This document shows, piece after piece, positions 45,001 through 54,398 of a stretch of DNA of 64,000 nucleotides (position 1 is the stretch's first letter; the number at the start of each line of letters is the position of its first letter). The notes under the pieces were generated by a model. It made no database searches, was not told where the DNA came from, and saw only the letters and a list, made by a program, of their open reading frames with translations. This DNA is from Candidatus Flexifilum affinis (GTDB taxonomy: Bacteria > Chloroflexota > Anaerolineae > Aggregatilineales > Phototrophicaceae). The position numbers were made by a program, and so were the translations under genes. The stretch is taken from assembly GCA_016713325.1 (NCBI GenBank), contig JADJPJ010000004.1, positions 248,001-312,000 of the forward strand, written 5' to 3'.

Positions 45001-46221
45001 ATGGCTCGTAAACTGTTTTTGATCGGTCTGCTGCTCCTGGCTATCGGCATCATGCCGGCGCTGGCGCAGGAGACCACTGTCCGTTACTTCACGTTCTCGG
45101 CGGCGCCGGATCATCTGGAAGACCTGGACGCCATCATCGCGGACTTTGAAGCCGCCAATCCCGGCATCAACGTCGAGGTCGAGACCGCGCCGTTCGCCGA
45201 CTACTTCACCCTCCTGCAGGCGGATGTGGTCAGCGGTGACGCGCCCGACGTTTTCGAACTCAACTACGAAAACTTCGTCACCTACGCCGCCAACGGCACG
45301 CTGCTCGACGTCAGCAGCTACCTGAACGCCGACACCCCGTTCTATCCCCGCGCGCTGGAAGCCTTCCAGTATGACGGTGCGCAGATGGCGCTGCCGGCGA
45401 CCTTCTCGACCGTGCTGATGTTCTACAACTCGGATCTGTTCGACGCCGCCGGCGTGGAATATCCGACTGCCGACTGGACCTGGGAAGATGTCCGCGCCGC
45501 CGCCACCGCCATCCGCGCGCTGGGGAGCGACACCTGGGGCGTCTTCTCGCCCGTGCAGTTCTGGGAGTTCTACAAGAAGGCCGGGCAGAACGGTGAATGC
45601 GAGTTCTTCAATGCCGAGATGACCGAGTCGACGATCAACTCCCCCGCCTGCGTGGCGACCCTGGAGACGATGGTCAGCTTCCTGGATGAGGACCTGATGC
45701 CGACCGCCGCCGAGCTTTCCGGCGTCAGCGATGGCGACCTGTTCAACAGCGGCAAGCTGGGCATGCTGGTCACCGGCATCTGGATGTTCGGCGCCTTCGC
45801 CGAAGCGCCCTTCGCCTGGAACGTGGAAGTCGAGCCGATGATGAATCAGCACGCCAACCACTTCTTCGCCAACGGCGTGGCCGTCAGCGCCACCACCGCC
45901 AACCCCGACGCCGCCGCTGCCTGGGCGCAGTTCCTGGCCGGCAGCGAAACCGCCGCCCGCGTGCGCGTCGCCTCGGCGTGGGAACTGCCCGCGCTCGATC
46001 AGCCCGCGTACTTCGAGGAATACCTGACCCTGACGCCGCCGGCCAACCGCGCCGCCGTCTTCGCCGCGCTGGAAAACCCGGTCACCCCGCCGGTCATCGA
46101 GCGCCAGAACGAGATGCAGGATGCCGTCAATGCCGCGCTGACCCGCGTGGTCGATGGCGAAATCTCCGCGCAGGAAGCGCTCGACGGCGTGAAGGCCGAA
46201 CTCGACGCGCTGGTACAGTAG
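45001..46221 (+). CDS. Sugar ABC transporter substrate-binding protein (CUT1 family)
   Basis: A 406-residue extracellular solute-binding protein type 1. The signal peptide MARKLFLIGLLLLAIGIMPA runs on to LAQ without a lipobox cysteine. The mature part shows TTVRYFTFSAAPDHLEDLDA, the DVVSGDAPDVFELNYENF ligand-site region and LPATFSTVLMFYNSDLFDAA. It belongs to the preceding two permease genes and is separated from the glucosidase gene by a strong hairpin, so its message may be more abundant. Confidence 0.92.
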   Translation: MARKLFLIGLLLLAIGIMPALAQETTVRYFTFSAAPDHLEDLDAIIADFEAANPGINVEVETAPFADYFTLLQADVVSGDAPDVFELNYENFVTYAANGTLLDVSSYLNADTPFYPRALEAFQYDGAQMALPATFSTVLMFYNSDLFDAAGVEYPTADWTWEDVRAAATAIRALGSDTWGVFSPVQFWEFYKKAGQNGECEFFNAEMTESTINSPACVATLETMVSFLDEDLMPTAAELSGVSDGDLFNSGKLGMLVTGIWMFGAFAEAPFAWNVEVEPMMNQHANHFFANGVAVSATTANPDAAAAWAQFLAGSETAARVRVASAWELPALDQPAYFEEYLTLTPPANRAAVFAALENPVTPPVIERQNEMQDAVNAALTRVVDGEISAQEALDGVKAELDALVQ

Positions 46222-46244
46222 TTCGATCCGCTTTTCCTCTCCAA

Positions 46245-46270
46245 GGGGCATGGACAATCGTCCATGCCCC
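46245..46270 (+). terminator. Hairpin after the sugar-binding-protein gene
   Basis: GGGGCATGGAC (46245-46255) and GTCCATGCCCC (46260-46270) form a perfect 11-bp stem with loop AATC, followed by TTCTGTT. It resembles the hairpin at 25066 after the other binding-protein gene and could terminate part of the transcripts or protect the mRNA 3' end. Confidence 0.75.
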
Positions 46271-46293
46271 TTCTGTTACCCTAAGGACGCCTC

Positions 46294-48600
46294 ATGACTC
46301 TTGCCATCCATACTCCGTTTGGTCAGGAACACCCCTACGAGCAGGTTCCCGAAGAGCGCTTCCCCCGTCAGCCGCTGGCCGGCCAGCCGTTCACCGTCGG
46401 GATCGTCACCCGTCCGCCCGGTCAGGTTCAGCGCGTGCGCGTGCTGACCTCTGTCGACGGCGTCGATGGGCCGCCGGTCGAAGCGGCTGCGCTCCCCAGT
46501 TGGCAGCAGGAGGCCGAGCACGGGGTCGGAGCGGAATTCCTGGAGCGCATCGTCCGCGTCGAGCAGGATGTCTGGCGGGCGCAGTTGAACGCGCCGGCGC
46601 ATGGGAGCGCCCTCACTTACACCGTCGAAGCCGATGGCATCCCTCAGGGCAGCTACCGCCTGAGCGGTGAGGCCTGGGAGACGGGAGGCGGCACAGTCTA
46701 CGAGGCCGATGGCAGGATGATGGTGAGGCGCGGGAATGCTCACCCCCCGGTCGCGACAGTGAGCGGGGGAAACGGCCTGCTGCCTGCTATTCGCAGCATT
46801 GAATGGCTGACGGAGGCGCCGGGTGGTAAGGCTCGCCGGGTGCGCGTCACGTTTGCCGCACAGCCGGATGAAGCCTTCTTCGGCCTGGGCGAGCGCTACA
46901 ACGCCCTCGACCAGCGCGGCGAGGTGCTCGACGTGCGCCTGTACGAGCAGTACAAGTCGCAGGGCAAGCGGACGTACATGCCGATCCCCTTCCTGCTGTC
47001 GTCGGCGGGGTGGGGCGCCTGGGTCGAGAGCTCTCGCTGGATGCAGTTCGACCTGTGCGCCGGCGCGCCCGACGTCTGGACGCTGGAAGCCGATCTGGGC
47101 GAGGCGGAGTCGCTCACCCTGCATTGGTTTGCCGACGCCGATCCGCTGGCCATCATCCGCGCCTTCAGCGCCAGGACAGGCAAGACGGTCCTGCCGCCGC
47201 TGTGGTCGTTCGGCCTGTGGATGAGCGGCAACGAGTGGAATTCGCAGGCGCGCGTCGAAGCCGAGGTGCAGGCCAGCTTCGAGCATCGCATCACGCCATC
47301 GGTGATGGTGATCGAGGCGTGGAGCGACGAGAACACCTTCTACATCTGGAACGATGCCCAGTACACCCCGAAGCCTGGCGATCAGGCCTTTACCTACAGC
47401 GATTTCACCTTCCCGCCCGACGGCAAGTGGACGGATCCGAAGGCGATGATCGACCGGCTGCACGCGCAGAACATCCGCCTGATCCTGTGGCAGATCCCGG
47501 CGGTCAAGCGCCTGGAGGAGCCGCACGCGCAGCACGAAGCCGACCGGGCGACCTTCGAGGCCAAGGGATACGGGATCAAAGACCCCGACGGATCGCTGCA
47601 CACCATCCGGCCGTTCTGGTTCCGGCACGGCTGGATCTGGGATGTGACCAACCCGGCGGCCCGCGACTGGTGGTTCAACAAGCGCGCCTACCTGGTGGAC
47701 GAGCTCGGCGTGGATGGCTTCAAGACCGATGGCGGTGAGCACCTGTGGAGCACCCAGGTGAGCTTTGCCGACGGCCGCAGCGGCGCGGAGGTGTGGAACG
47801 AGTATCCGAAGTTGTACACCCAGGCCTACTATGACTTTGTCACCGCGCACCGGGGCGGCGACGGATTGACCTTCAGCCGCGCGGGCTTCACCGGCTCACA
47901 GTCCTGTCCGTCACACTGGGCAGGCGACGAAAACTCGACCTGGGAAGCCTTCCGCCATACCATCCTGGGCGGGTTGTCGGCGGCGGCGTCGGGAATCTCG
48001 TTCTGGGGGTGGGATATCGGCGGCTTCAGCGGCGACCTGCCGTCCTCCGAACTTTTCCTGCGCGGGACGGCGATGGCCGCCTTCTGCCCGATCTTCCAGT
48101 ACCACTCGGAGTACAACGCCCACCGCCTGCCGATCAAGGACCGCACGCCCTGGCATATCCAGGAGGCCAGCGGCGACGAGCGGGTGATCCCGACGTTCCG
48201 CTTCTTCACCGACGTGCGCCACAACCTGATGCCCTACATCTGGCAGGAGGCGCAGCACAGCGCCGCGGCAGGCGAGCCGATGATGCGCGCTCTGCGCTGG
48301 ACCGATCCGCGTGCCGGCGACATGCAGTATTTCTTCGGCCGCTCGCTGCTGGTCTGCCCGATCACTGAGCCGGGGGTGACTCAGGCGTCGGTCTATCTGC
48401 CGGAGGGGGTGTGGCACGATCTGTGGACGGGCAAGGCTTACACGGGCGGCGGGACCGTAACGATTGACGCGCCGCTGGACCGGATTCCTGTGTTCGTGCC
48501 AGCCGGTGCGCGTATTCCGGTGCGCTGGGGTGCCAATGGCCTGCTCGGCGAACCGGTGCCGTTGTCCGGCGAGGCCAATGGGGAGTTAGCGTTCGCTTAA
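46294..48600 (+). CDS. GH31-family alpha-glucosidase
   Basis: A 768-residue retaining glycosidase. An N-terminal beta-sandwich contains FFGLGERYNALDQRG, the standard GH31 substrate-loop motif. The barrel contains the nucleophile Asp479 in GFKTDGGEH and the acid/base Asp545 in HWAGDENSTWEAF. GISFWGWDIGGFSG and SPIFQYHSE-like CPIFQYHSEYNAHR segments follow, then C-terminal beta domains. There is no signal peptide, so it acts in the cytoplasm on oligosaccharides brought in by the preceding importer. The KTDGGE form is shared by alpha-xylosidase/alpha-glucosidase subgroups, so xylosidase activity is possible. Expression should follow the ROK-controlled operon. Confidence 0.92.
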   Translation: MTLAIHTPFGQEHPYEQVPEERFPRQPLAGQPFTVGIVTRPPGQVQRVRVLTSVDGVDGPPVEAAALPSWQQEAEHGVGAEFLERIVRVEQDVWRAQLNAPAHGSALTYTVEADGIPQGSYRLSGEAWETGGGTVYEADGRMMVRRGNAHPPVATVSGGNGLLPAIRSIEWLTEAPGGKARRVRVTFAAQPDEAFFGLGERYNALDQRGEVLDVRLYEQYKSQGKRTYMPIPFLLSSAGWGAWVESSRWMQFDLCAGAPDVWTLEADLGEAESLTLHWFADADPLAIIRAFSARTGKTVLPPLWSFGLWMSGNEWNSQARVEAEVQASFEHRITPSVMVIEAWSDENTFYIWNDAQYTPKPGDQAFTYSDFTFPPDGKWTDPKAMIDRLHAQNIRLILWQIPAVKRLEEPHAQHEADRATFEAKGYGIKDPDGSLHTIRPFWFRHGWIWDVTNPAARDWWFNKRAYLVDELGVDGFKTDGGEHLWSTQVSFADGRSGAEVWNEYPKLYTQAYYDFVTAHRGGDGLTFSRAGFTGSQSCPSHWAGDENSTWEAFRHTILGGLSAAASGISFWGWDIGGFSGDLPSSELFLRGTAMAAFCPIFQYHSEYNAHRLPIKDRTPWHIQEASGDERVIPTFRFFTDVRHNLMPYIWQEAQHSAAAGEPMMRALRWTDPRAGDMQYFFGRSLLVCPITEPGVTQASVYLPEGVWHDLWTGKAYTGGGTVTIDAPLDRIPVFVPAGARIPVRWGANGLLGEPVPLSGEANGELAFA

Positions 48601-48763
48601 TGCTGTGGCGCCCGGTAGGCTGCTGATCCAGTGGCCGCCCCAGGCGCCAATCGGCAGTGTGCTAGACTGGAAGCACGTTTTCATCGCGGATACCCTTCGT
48701 GCCCGCTCGGGCGCGTGAACGGAGCGCAGTCGAACGACCAGACGAGTGAGAGGGGAGACTTCT

Positions 48764-49759
48764 ATGTCCGATACGGCTAGGCGCGTTTTCGTGGCGATAG
48801 TCATTGCCTATCTGGTGTCACTCCTGCTGATCTTGCTCGGATCCTACGTCATGCCGCGTCCGGAAGCGCGCGGAGTGCTGCGCACGCTGTTCGGGCTGCT
48901 GCTCTTTCCATCGCTGATTCTGTTCCCGCTCAGCGCCTTGCTGCGCCGGGGTCGTCTGGCGCTGCCGCTCGCGCCGGCGGTGATCGTGTGGATGGTGGTT
49001 TTCGGCATGCTCCTCCTGCCGCGCTCGCCGAACGCTCCCCAGGGGGCCGCACGCTTCACGATTCTGACGTTCAATGTGCAGACCGCCACCGAAAACCTGG
49101 ACTCGTTGGCTGCATTGATCCGCGCTGCCGACGCAGATATCGTCGCCCTCCAGGAGCTAAGCGCCCCCGCCGCAGCGTTTCTGGGAGAGGCGCTGGCCGA
49201 TCTATACCCTGAACAGGCGCTGCATCCGCAAGAGGTCCCGAACTGGGGTCAGGGTATTCTGACCCGGTTTCCCTTGCTGGCGAACGAGTTCTGGCGCAAT
49301 GAGCAGATCGAGGTGGCTCAGGGGCATATGTGGGCGCAAATCGAGATCGCGGGGCAGGCGGTGACCGTTTTCAGCACGCACCCGGTGCCACCCCTGTCGT
49401 TTGAAAAAGGACTAACGCTCCAGCAGCACAGCCGCGAAATCGCGATCCTTCTGGAACGCGCCGCACAGCACGATACGCCTCAGCTGCTCGTCGGGGATTT
49501 CAACATGACGGAACTCATGGACGAATACCAGCGTGTGACCGAGCGCTATGTCGATACGTTTCGTCAGGCCGGGAGCGGCGGCCTGGGATTCACCTTTCCC
49601 GCAGGGCAGCGCCTGCCTCTGCCCCCGGTGATTCGCATTGACTATATCTTCCACACAGACGAATTTCAGGGCCTGAATGCCTATCCGCTTGCGCGATCGA
49701 GCGAGTCCGACCACTTGCCATTCTGGGCGGAGCTTGCATTCTCGCCGGAAGACGGCTAA
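48764..49759 (+). CDS. Membrane-anchored endonuclease/exonuclease/phosphatase-family hydrolase
   Basis: Three hydrophobic helices (about residues 8-28, 40-60 and 68-90) precede an EEP domain: FTILTFNVQTATENLD, DIVALQELSA (metal-binding Glu), QLLVGDFNMTE (catalytic Asp and Asn) and SSESDHLPFWAEL (catalytic His). The domain should lie outside the membrane and cleave phosphodiesters of DNA, lipid or sugar. ATG 48764 follows AGGGGAG; the in-frame start at 48746 lies upstream of that site. It is convergent with the cation exporter gene and has no obvious operon partner. Confidence 0.88.
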   Translation: MSDTARRVFVAIVIAYLVSLLLILLGSYVMPRPEARGVLRTLFGLLLFPSLILFPLSALLRRGRLALPLAPAVIVWMVVFGMLLLPRSPNAPQGAARFTILTFNVQTATENLDSLAALIRAADADIVALQELSAPAAAFLGEALADLYPEQALHPQEVPNWGQGILTRFPLLANEFWRNEQIEVAQGHMWAQIEIAGQAVTVFSTHPVPPLSFEKGLTLQQHSREIAILLERAAQHDTPQLLVGDFNMTELMDEYQRVTERYVDTFRQAGSGGLGFTFPAGQRLPLPPVIRIDYIFHTDEFQGLNAYPLARSSESDHLPFWAELAFSPEDG

Positions 49760-49761
49760 CG

Positions 49762-51327
49762 CTACAGCTTCTTGGCCGCGTCGACGTGTTCCTGCCAGTA
49801 GTGGGTGGTCTTTGCGATCACCGTCACCACGTTCTTGATCTCTTTCTCCAGGCGGAAGTCGGCGCCGGCCGGGAAGAAAAGGGTCTTGTCCTCGCGGCGC
49901 ACGCTGACGTTCTCGACCACGATGGCGCGCAGCAGCCACAGCGCCATCTCTTCGCTGTCGCACACCATGCCGATCCAGCCGGGCAGGGCCGGACGCACGG
50001 TCTCGAGGCCGGTCACCATGTGGATGCCGCGCTCGATTTCGGACAGCACCTTTTCATAGGCCTCGGGATTGGCCTCGATTTTGACCGGGTCGCCCGGTTC
50101 GAGCAGCGTGCCGCGATGGGGCGGTCCGCCGGCCAGCGCCAGATCGCAGAAGTCGGTCCAGATCTCGTCCCAGGCCACTGCCCCGTCCCCGTCGAATTTC
50201 AGGCCGGCGGCGCCCATCGGCGCTGCGCTCGGCACCAGCTGCTGGTAGCGCGGCGGCAGCAGGCTGGCCAGGCCGGGCGAAACAGTTGGGATCGCCTCCT
50301 TGCGCGCATTGGCCGCGTAGGCCGGTTTGATGCTGACCACGACTTCGCCCATGGCCGGGATGGCGTCGTACAGCGACTTGCGGATGTTCTGCGTGACGCT
50401 GTAGCCCTCGACCAGAGAGCGCGTCTCGTCTACTGTGGCCACGATTTCGGCGAACAGGCGGTGGCCGATCCAGCGGATGCGCAGGCTTTCAATGCTCTCC
50501 ACGCCGGGGGCCGTCTCGGCGAAGTGCTCCACGCGGTTCATGACCGACGGATCGACGCCGTCCATCAGGCGGAGGAACATCTTGCGGGTGGCCTGAATGG
50601 CGATGCCGATGATGGCCACGCCGATCACCATGCCGACGATCGGGTCGAGGATGGGCACGTTGAGCGCCGTGCCGATCACCGCGACCAGCACCGCCAGCGA
50701 CGTCACGCCGTCGATGCGGGCATGCTGTCCGTCGGCGATCATCGCCTCCGAGCCGATGCGCTTGCCGGTGCGAATCTGGAGAATGGCCACGGCCTCGTTG
50801 CCGATGAAGCCGATGATCGCGCCCAGGACGACCAGTTCCAGGTTCTCCAGGGGGCGAGGGTTGAGGAAGCGGTTGACCGATTCGACCATGATGTGAATGG
50901 CGCTGTAGATGATCGACAGCACGATGAAGATGCCGGCGATATCTTCCGCCCGCCCGAATCCGTATGTGAAGCGCCGGGTGGCAACGCGGCGCGCCAGGTA
51001 GAAGGCGATCAGCAGGGGGATGGAGTTGAGCGCGTCGACCAGGTTGTGCGCCGTGTCGGCGAGCAGGGCCACACTGTTGCTGTAGGTGTAGAGGATGGCC
51101 TGAATGACGGTCGTCAGCCAGAGCGCGCCGAGCGCCAGCCAGACCGTGATGATGCCGATATTGTTGTCGCGCATGGCCCGGTCGACGACCAGATTGTCGG
51201 TCTCGCCGTGATCGTGCTCAAACCCCGGCAGGTGGAGCGCGCTGCCGATCCAGCCTACGATCCCTTCGGGGTGCTGATGCCCTACGAATGCTTTTTTGGT
51301 CGTACTGGAAGTCGTCTCAGACACCAC
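49762..51327 (-). CDS. Cation diffusion facilitator with an extra C-terminal domain
   Basis: Residues about 50-260 are the six-helix CDF exporter: NSVALLADTAHNLVDALNSI carries the first metal site (H-x3-D type) and ADGQHARIDGVTSL the second. A CDF cytoplasmic domain follows to about 345. The remaining 175 residues (AWDEIWTDFCDLALAGGPPH..., MVTGLETVRPALPGWIGMVC, VSVRREDKTLFFPAGADF) are not part of normal CDF proteins, and I do not know their function. The protein has a His-rich N-terminus (GHQHPEG, FEHDHGE). It lies 200 bp after the Ni/Co importer genes on the same strand, which suggests metal homeostasis with Ni or Co. Confidence 0.85.
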   Translation of the reverse strand: MVSETTSSTTKKAFVGHQHPEGIVGWIGSALHLPGFEHDHGETDNLVVDRAMRDNNIGIITVWLALGALWLTTVIQAILYTYSNSVALLADTAHNLVDALNSIPLLIAFYLARRVATRRFTYGFGRAEDIAGIFIVLSIIYSAIHIMVESVNRFLNPRPLENLELVVLGAIIGFIGNEAVAILQIRTGKRIGSEAMIADGQHARIDGVTSLAVLVAVIGTALNVPILDPIVGMVIGVAIIGIAIQATRKMFLRLMDGVDPSVMNRVEHFAETAPGVESIESLRIRWIGHRLFAEIVATVDETRSLVEGYSVTQNIRKSLYDAIPAMGEVVVSIKPAYAANARKEAIPTVSPGLASLLPPRYQQLVPSAAPMGAAGLKFDGDGAVAWDEIWTDFCDLALAGGPPHRGTLLEPGDPVKIEANPEAYEKVLSEIERGIHMVTGLETVRPALPGWIGMVCDSEEMALWLLRAIVVENVSVRREDKTLFFPAGADFRLEKEIKNVVTVIAKTTHYWQEHVDAAKKL

Positions 51328-51530
51328 AGGCTCCGTAAATAGTGGATGGTCGATGGAACGTACTGGGTACGCGCTGTTGTTGGATTGTTCAGGGATTGAG
51401 CTTCGTCGCTATTCTAGACCGAATAAGGAAAACACGCATCGCTTAAATGCTGTCCCTGCGCATTCCAGAAGGGGCGGGTGGTCATGGATCTGCCCCTTCC
51501 CTACAATCGACACAGGATGTATGGGAAGAC

Positions 51531-53030
51531 TCATGTGTCGTTGCGGAGCGCAGCCGGCGCCTCGACTTCAACGGGCGCGAGAGGATGGTGGCTGCCGTCG
51601 GAGTGAAGGTGCGGCACCAGCGAGTGCGGTTTTTCCAGACCATGCGCTTCCATCAATTCGACATCCGCCATGATGTCAGATGGCGGGCCATCGGCGATGA
51701 TCTGCCCGCCGTCGAGGAGGATGACGCGGTCACACACTTCCAGAATCATCTCCAGATCGTGTGAGGCGACGATCAGCGTGTGCGGCGCGTGCTGCAAAAA
51801 GTGAATCAGACGGCGGCGGGCGCGCATGTCGAGGTTGGCATCCGGCTCGTCGTACAACACCAGGCCGGGCTTCATGGCCAGCACACCGGCGATCGACACC
51901 ATCCGCTTCTCGCCGCCGGACAGGTGGTGTGGCGCCCGGTCGATCAGGTGCTCCATGCCGGTCAGTTGCAGCGCCTCCTGGGTGCGCTTTTCGACTTCCG
52001 CCTCGTCCAGGCCCAGGTTGACCGGGCCAAAGGCAATGTCTTCGCGCACGGTGGGCGAGAAAAGCTGGTCGTCGGTGTTCTGAAAGACCAGCCCGATCGC
52101 CGGGTGGTATTTGCCGCTGACCACCGGCTGATCGTACAGCATGACCGTGCCCCCGCTCGGCTTCAGGACTCCGCAGATGGCCAGGAAGAGCGAGGTCTTG
52201 CCCGCGCCGTTGGGACCAATCAGCCCGACGCGCTCACCCTGCTCGATGCGCAGGCTGACGCTGTTCAGCGCCGGCGGCCGGCCGGGGTAGGCGAACATCA
52301 CGTCGGCCAGGTTGAGCGCCAGGGCGCCGGTGTGATAATCGGTGATGTGCATCGCCTGTTCCTTGTCTGCCGCGGTGGCGCCGTAACCCCGCAGTCGCAT
52401 CGCTTTATAAACCCGCTCTGCCTGTTCGTAACTGCGAATCAGCAGCGTGCCCATCAGCCCGGCAAGCTGGCTCATGCCGCGGCGGTTCAGTTTGGACATC
52501 TCGAAGCCGCGCATCCGCATGGCACGCTGCATGCGCGACAGCATGTCGGCGAATTCAAAAATGTAGCGCACCGTCAGCAGCAGCATGTCGGTGAGCAGGG
52601 GTGGAATGCCGATCAGGCGCAGTGTGCGGACGGTGACGATGAACGTCGTCGTCCCGAAAATCAGCAGTGACATCGTCAGGATGGAGACGAAGCGGCTGAC
52701 CACCAGCAGCATGTATTCCACGCCCTCGGACTGGATGCTGATCGGCCCCAGACGGGCGATGACCGTCTGACCGGTGAACACCGGCAGAATCACGATCAGC
52801 GCCAGCAGGAAGAAACCGGGATAGCGCAGTCGCGAGATCAGGAAGTGCAGCGGCATGTTCGAGATCGCGTACAGCACGGCGGTGATCGCCAGCATAATCG
52901 GCGCCAGACGCAGATCCTGGACCAGCGAAAAGGCGATGATCAGCAGGAAGAGCGCGGTGAACTTGACTCGCGGGTTCCAGCGGTGGATGGGCGAATCCAG
53001 CCCCGCGTACTCGTCAATGTGCAGGTGCAT
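51531..53030 (-). CDS. Fused energy-coupling-factor permease and ATPase (CbiQ-CbiO) for Ni/Co uptake
   Basis: The N-terminal 250 residues are an EcfT/CbiQ membrane protein: HIDEYAGLDSPIHRWNPRVK, and the two coupling motifs MRMRGF and MRLRGYG. The C-terminal half is a CbiO ATPase: Walker A GPNGAGKTSLF, Q-loop FQNTDDQLF, signature LSGGEKRMVSIAGVL and Walker B LVLYDEPDANLD. Fusion of the two parts is uncommon but known. The start at 53030 (MHLHIDEY) is preferred, as the upstream codons overlap the cbiM-like gene. The end is histidine-rich (PHLHSDGSHH), which may bind metal. Together with CbiM it forms a group-I ECF importer. Confidence 0.9.
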   Translation of the reverse strand: MHLHIDEYAGLDSPIHRWNPRVKFTALFLLIIAFSLVQDLRLAPIMLAITAVLYAISNMPLHFLISRLRYPGFFLLALIVILPVFTGQTVIARLGPISIQSEGVEYMLLVVSRFVSILTMSLLIFGTTTFIVTVRTLRLIGIPPLLTDMLLLTVRYIFEFADMLSRMQRAMRMRGFEMSKLNRRGMSQLAGLMGTLLIRSYEQAERVYKAMRLRGYGATAADKEQAMHITDYHTGALALNLADVMFAYPGRPPALNSVSLRIEQGERVGLIGPNGAGKTSLFLAICGVLKPSGGTVMLYDQPVVSGKYHPAIGLVFQNTDDQLFSPTVREDIAFGPVNLGLDEAEVEKRTQEALQLTGMEHLIDRAPHHLSGGEKRMVSIAGVLAMKPGLVLYDEPDANLDMRARRRLIHFLQHAPHTLIVASHDLEMILEVCDRVILLDGGQIIADGPPSDIMADVELMEAHGLEKPHSLVPHLHSDGSHHPLAPVEVEAPAALRNDT

Positions 53031-53667
53031 GGCCGTCCAGCATCTCCGGTCGGACTCGCAACAGGAACGAGACAATCAGCACAGTGAAGACGCCCTCGAT
53101 GATGGCCAGCGGCACGTGCGCCAGCGAGAGCGCGGTGATCGCCGCCTGCTCGGCGGCCACGTCGATGTAGGTGGGGATACTGGTGATCAAAATGGTGAAG
53201 GCGAGCAGAGCGCCCAACCCCAGGCCCAGGCCGCCGCCCAGAAAAGCGAAGATCGCCGTATTCACCGGACCCGTCAGATGGAACCGGGTGCGCAGTTGAA
53301 AGATGAAGAAGGCGGCCAGCGCGGGCAGGCCCATCATCGTCACGTTCACCCCCAGCGTGGTCAGCCCGCCATGCTGGAACATGATCGCCTGCAGGAACAA
53401 CCCGACCAGCATGGCCGGGAAGGCGTACCAGCCCAGCACCACGCCCATCAGACCGTTCAAGACCAGATGCACGCTGGTCGGCGGGACCGGGATGTGAATC
53501 CACGAGGCGACGAAGAAGGCGGCGGTCATCAGCGCCGCTTTGGGGATCTGCGCCTCGGGGTCGGGCTGCTGCTGAATCTTGCGCAGCGAATACCAGGTCA
53601 CCGCGCCGGCGACCACGTAGCCGCCGATCGCCGCCGCCGGGGTCAGAATACCATCTGGAATGTGCAT
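53014..53667 (-). CDS. Cobalt/nickel ECF transporter substrate component CbiM/NikM
   Basis: The 217-residue membrane protein begins MHIPDGIL. In CbiM/NikM the free N-terminus with His2 is part of the metal site, which fixes the start at 53667 rather than the longer frame. Other metal-site parts are WIHIPVPPTSVHLVLNGLMG and MFQHGGLTTLGVN. LAHVPLAIIEGVFT is the conserved C-terminal helix. It overlaps the CbiQ-CbiO gene by 17 bp. Whether Ni or Co is carried cannot be told from this sequence; the CbiL/NikL-like gene upstream and lack of a B12 riboswitch lean towards nickel. Confidence 0.92.
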   Translation of the reverse strand: MHIPDGILTPAAAIGGYVVAGAVTWYSLRKIQQQPDPEAQIPKAALMTAAFFVASWIHIPVPPTSVHLVLNGLMGVVLGWYAFPAMLVGLFLQAIMFQHGGLTTLGVNVTMMGLPALAAFFIFQLRTRFHLTGPVNTAIFAFLGGGLGLGLGALLAFTILITSIPTYIDVAAEQAAITALSLAHVPLAIIEGVFTVLIVSFLLRVRPEMLDGHAPAH

Positions 53668-53680
53668 GTGTGTTGTCTCT

Positions 53681-54325
53681 CTACTTCTTCCGACGTCCCG
53701 CAAAGTAAAGCGCTGTACCGACAAATCCCCAGATCACCGCCGCCGACATGATGGCCACCTGCGCCGGGGTGAAGCCGCCGCCCAGCGGGGGCGCAGCCAG
53801 TTCGCTCCCTGCGCCGCTCTCGACGACGCTTCCCGATGCGGTGATGACCACATCGCCGCTCACCACGAATTCGGCATTGCCGTTGATCACCACCTGGGTG
53901 GCGCCGTCCAGCATCCCGGCTTGAGCCGCCGACGTTCCCGCCCCCTCGGTGGCTTCCGGCGGAGCAGCCGGCGCCATGTCGGCGCGAATCTCCAGGTTGA
54001 TCAGGCCGCCATGCCCGGCCAGCCGCATCTGGATCTCCCAGTAGCCTTCGATGGTGTAGTCCGGCAGGAAGGTGTAGACCCCGTCGGCATTGGCGACGCC
54101 CGTCGCCCAGGGGGTGACCAGATCGCTGGGTGCGAAGATGATCACCTGGGCATCGGCGAACGGCTCCCCGGTATCGAACGCGCCGGTGAGCGTGACCTCA
54201 CCGGTGGTCGGGTCGATGGTATGCGTGACGCGCACGCCGTGCGCCAGGACGGGCATTGCGGCCGCCAGCGCGACCAGGAGAATGGTGACGGCGAGCGTCC
54301 GGGTGGCGCGCGCAAGCTGTTTCAT
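53681..54325 (-). CDS. Exported accessory protein of the Ni/Co transporter (CbiL/NikL-like)
   Basis: The 214-residue protein has a signal peptide (MKQLARATRTLAVTILLVAL...PVLAHG), so the mature form starts near HGVRVTHTIDPTTGEVTL, with a histidine at the very N-terminus. A carboxypeptidase-regulatory-like beta domain follows (YTFLPDYTIEGYWEIQMRLAGHGG). One C-terminal helix (IMSAAVIWGFVGTALYFAG) before RRKK anchors it. This is the layout of NikL/CbiL partners of NikM. The start is at ATG 54325; 54355 is an alternative. It is 13 bp before cbiM. Confidence 0.75.
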   Translation of the reverse strand: MKQLARATRTLAVTILLVALAAAMPVLAHGVRVTHTIDPTTGEVTLTGAFDTGEPFADAQVIIFAPSDLVTPWATGVANADGVYTFLPDYTIEGYWEIQMRLAGHGGLINLEIRADMAPAAPPEATEGAGTSAAQAGMLDGATQVVINGNAEFVVSGDVVITASGSVVESGAGSELAAPPLGGGFTPAQVAIMSAAVIWGFVGTALYFAGRRKK

Positions 54326-54398
54326 AGTGGCGTCCTTCAACATGAGACACTGCACGCCAACCCGTGGCGTGCAGCGTCAGCAGCAGCTTCGCAAATCG

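Noticed and set aside
43897..46257. Very long minus-strand open frame (about 786 codons) opposite the sugar permeases and binding protein
   Set aside because: It is antisense to three clearly recognisable genes, is rich in Arg/His/Gly from GC-rich codon mirroring and has no motif. Similar mirror frames at 10318-11871, 30268-31926, 49786-51342 and 61876-63849 were rejected for the same reason.
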